A stretch of DNA of 64,000 bases, taken from IMG/VR virus record IMGVR_UViG_3300009160_000035, positions 1-64,000 of that record; one strand, 5' to 3'. Of the stretch, positions 47,553 to 55,581 are shown piece by piece. Each line of letters begins with the position of its first letter. Positions within the stretch are counted from its first letter, which is position 1. Source of the stretch: a virus. The notes beneath the pieces are model-generated. The model made no database searches and was not told the origin of the DNA. It was given only the letters and a program-made list of their open reading frames with translations. Made by a program: the position numbers and the translations under genes.

Positions 47553-49712
47553 ATGTGCACGCTCGCACAAACCCCTACCACCATCACCAACACCATCATC
47601 AATAACAAGACTATGAATAATAACACTCATAGCAACAACAAGGTGACTGTCATGACTAGCCTGATCAACGTTCTTTTCAATAGCAATAACCCCAGCTACC
47701 AGGCTGATAACGAGGTGGACGCCATGTCGAATAAGATTCAGTATACGAATGAGTATGAGGTTGACCTCAATAATAATCACCCGGTGTACAGTGATGTTAC
47801 CGAAGATGCGCAGTTTGAGGCTGAGATTGAGGCCCTGTACGAGGATGACAGCGAGATGCCTGTGATGAGCACTGCTAGCATGGAGGCTATCATGGCCTTT
47901 GCTGCACAGCAGGCTTGGGTTAAGAAGGATGTCAATAACAACGTCAATTCCGACGTTAATGAAGAGGATGTCATGAAGAACGAGGAGAATAAGATGTTTA
48001 GTATTGTACCTGTGTTGGCCATTGCTAGTGCAAACATGACTCAGGATAGGATCATGATTGTTATCGCGTTGATTGCCATGGTTGTCGCAATGATTGCTGC
48101 AGTTGTTGCTATGTTCTGGTATGAGAACAAGCAGAAGACTGATAAGCTTGCTAAGCAAGTGCGCAAGATGGCTGCTGAGAGTGAGCAGCAGCGCATGCAT
48201 GACGCCTTCTACATGATGGAGCGTCGTGAGCGTAACATTGCATATGCGCGTCAGCAGGCGTTGGATCAGGCAGAGCGCATTGCTCGTCTTGAGCGTGAAG
48301 CTGCTGAGCATGAGGCGTGGTGCCGCCAGGAGGAAGAGCGCGAAGCTCAGCGAATTGCACGCAATGCCCGGCTTTCCCTTGAAATCGCAGAAAGACAGCG
48401 CAAAAATCTTGAGATGCAAGCAGAACTTGGCTGTAAGCAGAGCGCAGAGACGATGAAGTACCAGGACTTTATCAAATCGATCGAAAACGCTACCGATATT
48501 AATGCCCTCTGGACTATGTTTGATACGCAACTCAAGGAAGAGATTACTTTTGAGTCCTTTATCAAGGCTGAAAAGAATCTTCAAGAGTCTGCGGACTACA
48601 GTTTCTTCTACAAGAATGCTAGTATTCAAGGCATCCGTTCGTACTGGCTAATGCTGGCTAACGTTGACGAAAGCAATCGTAATGCTGCGGCCTATAACAA
48701 TTTGGCCATCAAGTTCTCAGAATTTGCTCGCGCTCTCGAAAAAGCCATGAGAAATAGCGAAAATGAATACTACCACTTTATCTGCCAAACAAATTGGCAG
48801 CATGGTTACAACTGGCAGGCCTATCGTATTCTCACGAAGGCTGAGTGGCAAGCGGCAAAGTTGCTCATTGAGAAGAAGACCATTCAATTCTTTAGCCGCT
48901 GGTGCTTGCCGCTTAATGACGCGGCAACAGGTGGTTTGCTCGTTGCTATGAGCAAAGACGCTGCTTTTGCTGACGAAATGCATGCAATGAAGACTGAGGA
49001 AAACTTCTGGTGCAGCAAAGAAATGAATGCTGAGAAAAACCTCTGGAAGGCTAATCAGTGGAAGACTTATGCTCAGCGCTATAACAAGGTCAAGCAGCTC
49101 AAGGAAGACTTGATGCCTATCTTTGCTCTTGAGGAAGTTGCAATCTGCAAGCTTACGACTGACGTTGTTGTTGGCTTCAAGTTTGGTAGCAAAGAATTCA
49201 AGAGCTGTGACGTAGCTGACACTGAGCAGGTTGAGAAGATTCTTGCTGCTGGCTACGATCAGGTTCTTCGTATTCGTCGTACGGATGCCGCTGGTATGTG
49301 GAATGAGTCTCAGCAGATCAACAGCAAGTACACGGGTAAGTTCTGCACCGGTCATGGCACTCAGCAGAGCCATGGTTACTACCAGGAGAAGTTCCTCAAT
49401 GGTACGAATATCCCCTGGATTGCAGACATCCAGATCAACGGCGAATGGGATAACTTTGGCGTTATCCTTACGAACAGTGCTGGTGTTGTTGACTTCGGTA
49501 TGGGCGATAACAACCGCAGTAGCAAGCACCGTCCTATTCTGATTGGTATGTTTGGTGACGGCGAAAGCTCGGAGACCAAGAAGACCCCGGGTCAGATTGA
49601 GGCCATGAAAATCTCTAACACCTGGTTTATCCAGCGTGAATTCAATATCAACCATGTTGTGGCGCAGATCAAGGCTAAGCTTGCTGCCGATAGCTACAAC
49701 GATGTCTGGTAA
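47553..49712 (+). CDS. Membrane-anchored coiled-coil protein with C-terminal shared module
   Basis: 719 aa from ATG 47553, chosen because AAGGAA lies 5 bases upstream; in-frame ATGs at 47613, 47652 and 47724 are alternatives. Residues 1-160 are Asn/Asp/Glu-rich and probably disordered. A strong membrane helix (IVIALIAMVVAMIAAVVAMFW, about 166-188) is followed by about 100 residues of Arg/Glu/Gln coiled coil (193-293) and a helical region. Residues about 575-665 (INSKYTGKFCTGHGT ... FGVILTNSAGVVDFGMGDNNR) are clearly related to a segment of the 658-aa protein at 55578. No named family is recognised. The neighbouring membrane proteases suggest a membrane-associated complex. Confidence 0.7.
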   Translation: MCTLAQTPTTITNTIINNKTMNNNTHSNNKVTVMTSLINVLFNSNNPSYQADNEVDAMSNKIQYTNEYEVDLNNNHPVYSDVTEDAQFEAEIEALYEDDSEMPVMSTASMEAIMAFAAQQAWVKKDVNNNVNSDVNEEDVMKNEENKMFSIVPVLAIASANMTQDRIMIVIALIAMVVAMIAAVVAMFWYENKQKTDKLAKQVRKMAAESEQQRMHDAFYMMERRERNIAYARQQALDQAERIARLEREAAEHEAWCRQEEEREAQRIARNARLSLEIAERQRKNLEMQAELGCKQSAETMKYQDFIKSIENATDINALWTMFDTQLKEEITFESFIKAEKNLQESADYSFFYKNASIQGIRSYWLMLANVDESNRNAAAYNNLAIKFSEFARALEKAMRNSENEYYHFICQTNWQHGYNWQAYRILTKAEWQAAKLLIEKKTIQFFSRWCLPLNDAATGGLLVAMSKDAAFADEMHAMKTEENFWCSKEMNAEKNLWKANQWKTYAQRYNKVKQLKEDLMPIFALEEVAICKLTTDVVVGFKFGSKEFKSCDVADTEQVEKILAAGYDQVLRIRRTDAAGMWNESQQINSKYTGKFCTGHGTQQSHGYYQEKFLNGTNIPWIADIQINGEWDNFGVILTNSAGVVDFGMGDNNRSSKHRPILIGMFGDGESSETKKTPGQIEAMKISNTWFIQREFNINHVVAQIKAKLAADSYNDVW

Positions 49713-49716
49713 TACA

Positions 49717-50466
49717 ATGAAAATCAACACCCTCAACACCAACAAGGTGAACGTCATGAATAAGATTACTGAAGAAATCGCCGTTTCGGCTAAGATGGAG
49801 GAAACCATGAAGACTATGCGTGTTATTCACTGGACTGCGCCTAACTTTGGCGACATCATTGCTAAGGATGGCGTTCCCGCAATGGAAGTCACCAATCACC
49901 TTCACCCGGAAGGAAAGAAAGTGATGGGCACTTGGGCTGTTCCGGCAAATGCCAATCTGGATGCTTTCTGGGCTGCATACATTACCAAGAAGCACTCTTC
50001 GAGTGCTGTACAGGTAATCGCGGACGTTCCGATCTCCACTATCAAAGTCATGAAGGAAGGATTCCCGATTAAGTTCAATCTTGATCGTTGCAATGACCCT
50101 GTTATCTTTCGTGAGCTTGCTGAGCTTATGATGGACAACGACAACGGCCTGATCTGCTCTGAAGGTATCAAGCATGAGTGGATTGTTGAGGTCAACTATG
50201 CAGTTGAAATCTACAAGCCTGAAATTATGCTTGCACGAGAAATCAGAAAGTCTCCTCCTTTTCGCGACTGGAAGCCGACTGGACTTGACTGGGAAGGCGG
50301 TTGTCCTGCTTGTTCTCGCGTCGGTGACTACCTGTTCGAAGGGTACGCTCAGCGCTTTGGTCTTTGCGACGACTATAGCCTCGCTCGCAACCGTTCCATT
50401 GGCACAAAGGATGACAACTTTGACTTTATCGACCTTTTCGCCTGCGAAATCGTAAAGGTGTACTAA
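49717..50466 (+). CDS. Unknown protein with Cys pair
   Basis: 249 aa from ATG 49717, 4 bp past the preceding stop. A second in-frame ATG at 49756 follows AACAAGGTG. The body is alpha/beta (MRVIHWTAPNFGDIIAKDG, MGTWAVPANANLDAFWAAY). Near the C-terminus a GGCPACSRVGDY pair plus GLCDDY could bind metal. No membrane segment. No family recognised. Its stop overlaps the start of the first serine protease gene (TAATG), so the two are translationally coupled. Confidence 0.65.
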   Translation: MKINTLNTNKVNVMNKITEEIAVSAKMEETMKTMRVIHWTAPNFGDIIAKDGVPAMEVTNHLHPEGKKVMGTWAVPANANLDAFWAAYITKKHSSSAVQVIADVPISTIKVMKEGFPIKFNLDRCNDPVIFRELAELMMDNDNGLICSEGIKHEWIVEVNYAVEIYKPEIMLAREIRKSPPFRDWKPTGLDWEGGCPACSRVGDYLFEGYAQRFGLCDDYSLARNRSIGTKDDNFDFIDLFACEIVKVY

Positions 50467-51809
50467 TGAACACCATCGACAATTCTGTCGTCAACAAGGA
50501 GTCTGCTATGTCAATTGCATTCGTCATTTTTGCCATCCTGGCTATCATCACCGCTGTCTGGAAGGGGTCTGTCATGAACAAGTTTGTTGCCAACAAGGAG
50601 TCCGTCATGCTTGTCGTTAGCAAGAGGTCCATTGGGCTTGCGTTCAGCATTGTCTGCACTGCAGCTCTCTTCATTCCCTACGCCCTTGTGGCTACGTTCC
50701 AGGATATGGTCGTGTGCACTCTCGCACTTGCCCCCTTGGCATTTACTGCCATTGATATCCTCATCCACGTTGAGTACCATGACGATGTGCGCAGCATTGC
50801 ACTTGCAACCAACGCCTTCCATAATCTGAAGGTTAACGAGGCTCTTGTGAAAGCTAACTATGCGGAAATGATGGCAAAGATTGCAACCTTCCTTCTCCTC
50901 GTAATCACTACGGCTTGCGGTACCGATGCTAAGCCTGAGATTGAAAATGCGCAGTCGACCGCTAATGCTGTTACTAATTATGAGCAGGTTGATAATACTG
51001 CTAAGGCCTATGGCAAAATTGAGTCTCCTGTATACAAGGACGGTGAAGTTCTGTACGGCACCTGCAGCGCATGGAAATGGAACGGTAAGACCTACACCAT
51101 CCAGCACTGCAATGACTACCTGGAAAAGCACGGCAACACAGACCGCGTCCAGCAGTCAACAGCCGATAACACTATCTCTGGTGACTTCTACAAGGAAGGT
51201 ACAGAGTGCAGCCCTGATATCCGCTGGTGGGGCACAACCACCAATAAGTGGGTAACTATTCCTATGGAGCAGATCTTCAAGAAGACAAGAAACTATCTTG
51301 GTGCTCCTTACGAAATGCAACAAGAGCTTATTGACTCTAAGTATAAGGCTATTGCCGCTCTTAACGATTACAAGTACACAATCGAAGAGAACAGCATGAA
51401 GACTAATAGCGATAATACGAAGAAAGCAAAAGAAAAAGCACATGCAGCGTTCAACAAATTCTACAACCAGTTGAAGTACATCAAAGAGCACTACACAAGC
51501 CAAGAGTATCTCTGTGCTTCTTCTGTGGCGGAAGATAGCATCAAGAAGGGTGACTCTGGTGGCCCCATCATGCTTGGTGACGAAGTCATTGGTAGTGTCT
51601 CGTTTTTCGTTCGGACCGACAACCAGATGTTTGATGACTTCTATCCGGAAGCTCATAGCAACTATCAGGTCTCTTGCTTTGCTATGGTTGACAATAAGCC
51701 GGTTGCATCGCCGTTCATTGATGAAATGGCGTCAAGCTACTCGGATATCTTTAGCGATTACACGAATGTCTTTGACATCATTGAAATGCTGGGGTGGACT
51801 CATGAATAA
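50466..51809 (+). CDS. Membrane-attached trypsin-fold (S1-like) serine protease 1
   Basis: 447 aa from ATG 50466. The catalytic triad is visible: His214 in YTIQHC, Asp251 in CSPDIRWWG and Ser364 in KKGDSGGP. Cys200 and Cys215 are spaced like the chymotrypsin C42-C58 disulfide. The position equivalent to residue 189 is Ser358, hinting at a chymotrypsin-like rather than trypsin-like S1 pocket. Before the protease lie hydrophobic segments at about 16-33, 55-79, 80-102 and 138-150, the last ending TTACG (Cys151), a possible lipobox. Internal in-frame starts with Shine-Dalgarnos occur at 50508 and 50607, and an ATG at 50871 would give a clean lipoprotein signal. Related to the next gene. Substrate unknown; action outside the cytoplasm inferred. 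Confidence 0.85.
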   Translation: MNTIDNSVVNKESAMSIAFVIFAILAIITAVWKGSVMNKFVANKESVMLVVSKRSIGLAFSIVCTAALFIPYALVATFQDMVVCTLALAPLAFTAIDILIHVEYHDDVRSIALATNAFHNLKVNEALVKANYAEMMAKIATFLLLVITTACGTDAKPEIENAQSTANAVTNYEQVDNTAKAYGKIESPVYKDGEVLYGTCSAWKWNGKTYTIQHCNDYLEKHGNTDRVQQSTADNTISGDFYKEGTECSPDIRWWGTTTNKWVTIPMEQIFKKTRNYLGAPYEMQQELIDSKYKAIAALNDYKYTIEENSMKTNSDNTKKAKEKAHAAFNKFYNQLKYIKEHYTSQEYLCASSVAEDSIKKGDSGGPIMLGDEVIGSVSFFVRTDNQMFDDFYPEAHSNYQVSCFAMVDNKPVASPFIDEMASSYSDIFSDYTNVFDIIEMLGWTHE

Positions 51810-52953
51810 CGTTACTGTTCTAGACATTGCTGCTAACTCAACAAACAAGGAGAAGGTCATGGACAACTGGGAAGAAATGCAACAGGCCGAGCTTAAGGCG
51901 TACCGTGAGAGGGAGGACAAGATGAAGAAGGCAGACCGCCGCGAGAACATCCTCTTTGTGCTGGCAATGGTTGCAATCTTTGCAGCCTTTGCTGGTATCT
52001 TTGTGACCATGACGGGTAATAACACCCGCCTTCGCCAGGAAGAAGCTGCTGCGGCACGGAAGGAGGAAATCCGTCAGGCAGAGTGGGTTGCTAACAGCGA
52101 CTATTACGAGGTTGTTCAGGAAGTGGAAGAATTCCTGGAAGAGAAGTACCGGGCAGAGAACAACATCCACCCTGGAATTGGTCCTGTCAACACCAGGGAA
52201 AATGAAGGCCCCCTTGATGAGAGCGGGAACTGCACTGCATGGAAGTGGAAAGGTAAGATCTACACGGCAGAGCACTGCACACGTAACGGTTACCGTGAAA
52301 ACGCTGGCGATATCGTTGTGCCGGCTGACCATTATCCTAACGAAATCAAGGAAGATCTCTATGAGATTGGTCTTGAGTGCAGCACTGACTTCCGTTGGTG
52401 GGGTAAGACCACAGACATGTGGGGTTATGTGCCTTTTGAGCAGGTCTTTGACCACATGAAGAAGGGTACGCCTAGCATGAAAGAGCAGAATGACATGAGA
52501 TGGGCATTCATTGATGCCAGAAAAGCACTTGAGGATGTAAGTCTGAAAAGCCCCGAGGTTATCTTCAAGAATCTTGTTGATACCTACAAGAGGTACATTG
52601 CAGGCGCTAGCAACCAACGCTTTATCTGTGCTGCCAGCCTCAGCCTTGAAGTTTCTCCTGACCATGGTGACTCTGGTGGGCCTTTGATGGCCGGCGATGA
52701 AGTGATTGGCTTCGTATCTTATGCGGAAAGCCCTCAGCGCCAAGCCCTTGGCACAGGTGATGCTGAAGACTTTCAAGTCAAGTACAATGATGCCTTGTAC
52801 ATTGGCCAAACTGACTGCTGGGGTAGCTTGGACCGCAGCAAGGATACGGTAAACCTGGCTTACGCCAAGGAAAACATGGAATGGTACAAGGACCTTTATC
52901 AACAGTTCCTGCTTAAATACGGGCAGGAGACTATCAGCAACTGGGAGAAGTAA
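51802..52953 (+). CDS. Membrane-attached trypsin-fold (S1-like) serine protease 2
   Basis: 383 aa from ATG 51802, overlapping the previous stop; a second in-frame ATG at 51859 follows AACAAGGAG. Charged N-terminus, one membrane helix (LFVLAMVAIFAAFAGIFVTM, 51-70), a Glu/Arg coiled coil, then the protease: Cys144...Cys159, His158 in YTAEHC, Asp196 in CSTDFRWWG, Ser291 in DHGDSGGP, and Ser285 at the residue-189 position. It is paralogous to protease 1, sharing TAWKW.GK.YT..HC and WWGKTT-type segments as well as an inserted helical region between Asp and Ser. Topology (N-in, protease outside) is inferred from the charged N-terminus. Complete triads argue that both are active. Confidence 0.87.
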   Translation: MNNVTVLDIAANSTNKEKVMDNWEEMQQAELKAYREREDKMKKADRRENILFVLAMVAIFAAFAGIFVTMTGNNTRLRQEEAAAARKEEIRQAEWVANSDYYEVVQEVEEFLEEKYRAENNIHPGIGPVNTRENEGPLDESGNCTAWKWKGKIYTAEHCTRNGYRENAGDIVVPADHYPNEIKEDLYEIGLECSTDFRWWGKTTDMWGYVPFEQVFDHMKKGTPSMKEQNDMRWAFIDARKALEDVSLKSPEVIFKNLVDTYKRYIAGASNQRFICAASLSLEVSPDHGDSGGPLMAGDEVIGFVSYAESPQRQALGTGDAEDFQVKYNDALYIGQTDCWGSLDRSKDTVNLAYAKENMEWYKDLYQQFLLKYGQETISNWEK

Positions 52954-52954
52954 C

Positions 52955-53125
52955 ATGATTGTCGTCCTGTTTGTCCTAATTTTCCTCCTTATTAAGGGGG
53001 AGATGACCGCCAAGGTTGCAGCTAACGCTGAGGCCAAGGCTATTGAAAAGGCTGCTGTCAAGAAGGCAGTGGCTCGCCGTTTCCGTCACTCCCGCATCGG
53101 CCGCATTGGCCGGCGTATCCACTAG
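52955..53125 (+). CDS. Small membrane protein with basic tail
   Basis: A 56-aa frame starting MIVVLFVLIFLLIKGEM, 1 base past the protease stop (GGAGAAGTAAC upstream supplies the Shine-Dalgarno). It has one short hydrophobic helix at the very N-terminus, an Ala/Lys-rich middle and an Arg-rich end (RRFRHSRIGRIGRRIH). TAG is at 53123-53125. Small membrane proteins with cationic tails can act as holins, antimicrobial-like peptides or protein partners. Nothing here decides between them. The AAGGGGGAG before the internal ATG is suggestive of a second start. Confidence 0.6.
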   Translation: MIVVLFVLIFLLIKGEMTAKVAANAEAKAIEKAAVKKAVARRFRHSRIGRIGRRIH

Positions 53126-53142
53126 TGCCTAGGGAGAACGTC

Positions 53143-55581
53143 ATGGATAAGCAAATGAATGTATCTATTTGTACTATTACAAAGGTTGTTCCAATGAATG
53201 ATATGAAGATTGATAGGCCTACCAAGGAGATTAAAATGGAAAAGGTTTTCGTTGGCGATATTCACGCACGTCCCTCTCTCGTCACTTCTGCCATTGAGAT
53301 GGCAAACGGCAGAGACATTATCTTCCTCGGAGATATCTTCGATGGGGAAGGTGGCGCACAGGGTGCCAAGGATTGCCTTGACATCATTCGTGCCTCTGGC
53401 TCGGAGCTCATCTTGGGCAACCATGAGCTGTATCCTCTCTTCTTTGGCAATAGCCAGGAAGAATTGACAAAGGCTTGGAGCCTGCACTATAACCTGGCAG
53501 ACGAAGACTATGTACGCATCTGGAATGAGTGGTGCAAGCTTCGTGCTCTACTTACGGAGGACGATATGGTCTGGTTGCGCTCTCGGCCTCTATGGGTCAA
53601 GGACACAACCTGGACGGCTGTCCATGCCAAACTTCCAGCTGGTAAATTGCCTCCTAGGTTTGTCAAAGGTAAGCCGACTGCAGCCCAGATCGAGCTTGTT
53701 GATAACACTGACCCTGATAACTTCTGGGCCAAAGATTACAAGGGTAAGCACGGGCTTGCTATTGTTGGTCATACTCGTCGTTCAAAGATTCCTCAGGGGC
53801 AATGCTCTTGGGATCATGTGCGCCTTATTGACTGGGATGCCAAAAAAGGTGGTCCTGGTTGTGTCTATGTGCTAGAGGAGGACAAGATGAGTGAGATTGT
53901 GAACCAACCTGAACCAACACCCCCACCGCCACTGGAGACTACAATGGCAATGAAGATCGCGCTCGACGCACTCATCCGCATGCTTACCCACGATGTCAAG
54001 ATTGCCGCAATGTGTGGCATCAGCGACACCGGAAACCCGCACTACACGGAGCGCCCCATGAAGAACAAGAAGTCCCGTCCACCCAAGGATATCGTCATGC
54101 GTAACAAGTCCAAATCCCCCCGTCCTCCAAAGGATCTCGTCATGCGTCAGTCTCGTATGTCCCGCCGGTCTCGCCGTCGCCTCCTTCACCTCTGGCGCAA
54201 GCGTGCCGGCATCCGCTTCCACGGCGTGTCGGTCCCCCGCCCCGAGGTCCAATACATCTACACCGAGAGCTACAAGGTTGGGGGTGGCCGCAAGAGCGGT
54301 CACGTCGGCGGCTGGTCGATTGGCCTCATTGGTCAGCGCCAGAAAGAGAAAGCAACGGGGCCGGCGAACAATCGACCTGGCACTGCCCTTCGGAAGCTGC
54401 TCGCCAAGAAGGCAAACCGCGCCAACCGCTACACTCGCCCCGAGACTGCGGTGAAGATCGAGGTTGCTCAGCGCAAGGCTAAGGCCAAGCGCAACGAGCT
54501 TCCCATCCTTCGTGCACAGGCCAAGCCGTTCGTGGCAAAGCCTGTGGTCAAGAGCGCCGCAAAGGTCAAGGTCGTCCGTAACAACGACTACTTGGATGCC
54601 ACCCGCCTCGTCAAGGCAGCATTCGGGCCTCGTTCGGCGAACACGGGGGTCAAGACCCTCGACAAGACCGTTCGCACCGCTCGTCGTGCTGCTGCCGCAC
54701 GGCTCAGCTCCTTCTGCCGTTTTTGGAACGTCAATGAGGTCGGGGTGCGCTGGGCTGATCAGAACCCTGCCCAGATCGCCAACCAGAGTGCCACTGCCAA
54801 GGCTGCGCGTCTTGCTGTCGAAGCCGAGGTAAAGGCTGCACAGGCTGCAGTCCTCGCCAAGGTGGACGCCGAGAAGAAGGCCGTCAAGGCCAAGGTCACG
54901 GCAATCCGCGCTGCAATCGCTGCACGCAAGGCACAGGAGCTCTCGGAGGCTCGCGCTGCCAAGAGCGCCAAGGCGGCAACTCGCAAGGCCAAGGCTGCGA
55001 AGGCAAAGGCAAAGGTCAAGGCCGTGATCAAGGCCAAGGCTGGCATCACGACGGTCACCACGGTTGCGCCGACTGCTAAGCCTGCTGCTGCCAAGGTTAT
55101 GGTCGTCATGACCAAGCCTGAGGCCGCTCCCAAGGCTGAGGTCAAGCCTGCCGTCAACGCACCCGCCAACGCACCCGCCAAGCCCCGTCTGGGCACCGGC
55201 TGTTCGTTCGTCTCGCTTCCTCACAACCTCCGGAAGGAGATCGCTGTGGTGAAGTTCGGTCGACCTGCTGCGCCTGCACGTGAGCATGCCCAGGTGACCA
55301 TGTCTGACCTCAAGGCTGTGGCCAAGTTCCGCAAGCCTGTGGTTGCAACTGTGCCTATGGCCGACGCAGAGCCGCGTCCTTCCTTGCTTCTGCGACTGTT
55401 CGAGTTGCTTCCTGCGGTCAATCCTGCGCCTACAGCGCTCACGATTGAACAGGCTGCTGACTTGTTCATTGACGTAGTGATCGGTAAGAAGACCGAACTG
55501 CGCAATGACATCCAAGTTAGCCGGAAGATTAATCATGGAATTGTTAACTGTGCCAAAGTGGCAAAGGGGGTAAATCAATGA
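53143..55581 (+). CDS. Calcineurin-like metallophosphatase with histone-H1-like Lys/Ala tail
   Basis: 812 aa from ATG 53143 (AGGGAG upstream). The stronger start is ATG 53236 behind AAGGAG, giving MEKVFVGDIHARP. Counting from 53236, phosphoesterase motifs are GDIH (Asp8, His10), GDIFD (Asp33, Asp36), GNHE (61-64), AVHA (His130) and GHT (178-180), the order seen in PP2A/ApaH-type enzymes. From about residue 218 (MSEIVNQPEP, ATG 53887 with GAGGAGG upstream) the frame continues into a Pro-rich linker, an Arg-rich segment, and about 250 residues of Ala/Lys/Val repeats like histone H1, then a short folded end. The tail region is distinctly GC-richer. Either one fused protein or two nested products; the tail probably binds nucleic acid. 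Confidence 0.75.
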   Translation: MDKQMNVSICTITKVVPMNDMKIDRPTKEIKMEKVFVGDIHARPSLVTSAIEMANGRDIIFLGDIFDGEGGAQGAKDCLDIIRASGSELILGNHELYPLFFGNSQEELTKAWSLHYNLADEDYVRIWNEWCKLRALLTEDDMVWLRSRPLWVKDTTWTAVHAKLPAGKLPPRFVKGKPTAAQIELVDNTDPDNFWAKDYKGKHGLAIVGHTRRSKIPQGQCSWDHVRLIDWDAKKGGPGCVYVLEEDKMSEIVNQPEPTPPPPLETTMAMKIALDALIRMLTHDVKIAAMCGISDTGNPHYTERPMKNKKSRPPKDIVMRNKSKSPRPPKDLVMRQSRMSRRSRRRLLHLWRKRAGIRFHGVSVPRPEVQYIYTESYKVGGGRKSGHVGGWSIGLIGQRQKEKATGPANNRPGTALRKLLAKKANRANRYTRPETAVKIEVAQRKAKAKRNELPILRAQAKPFVAKPVVKSAAKVKVVRNNDYLDATRLVKAAFGPRSANTGVKTLDKTVRTARRAAAARLSSFCRFWNVNEVGVRWADQNPAQIANQSATAKAARLAVEAEVKAAQAAVLAKVDAEKKAVKAKVTAIRAAIAARKAQELSEARAAKSAKAATRKAKAAKAKAKVKAVIKAKAGITTVTTVAPTAKPAAAKVMVVMTKPEAAPKAEVKPAVNAPANAPAKPRLGTGCSFVSLPHNLRKEIAVVKFGRPAAPAREHAQVTMSDLKAVAKFRKPVVATVPMADAEPRPSLLLRLFELLPAVNPAPTALTIEQAADLFIDVVIGKKTELRNDIQVSRKINHGIVNCAKVAKGVNQ

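Noticed and set aside
47511-49808. Two long minus-strand frames (372 and 363 codons) opposite the 719-aa gene
   Set aside because: Same codon-bias shadow. The plus frame has a ribosome site, a membrane helix, a coiled coil and a module shared with another gene.
53872-55578. 568-codon minus-strand frame opposite the H1-like tail
   Set aside because: It mirrors the GC-rich Lys/Ala codons (AAG/GCC give Leu/Gly antisense). No Shine-Dalgarno or domain is visible, and the sense frame carries phosphatase motifs.
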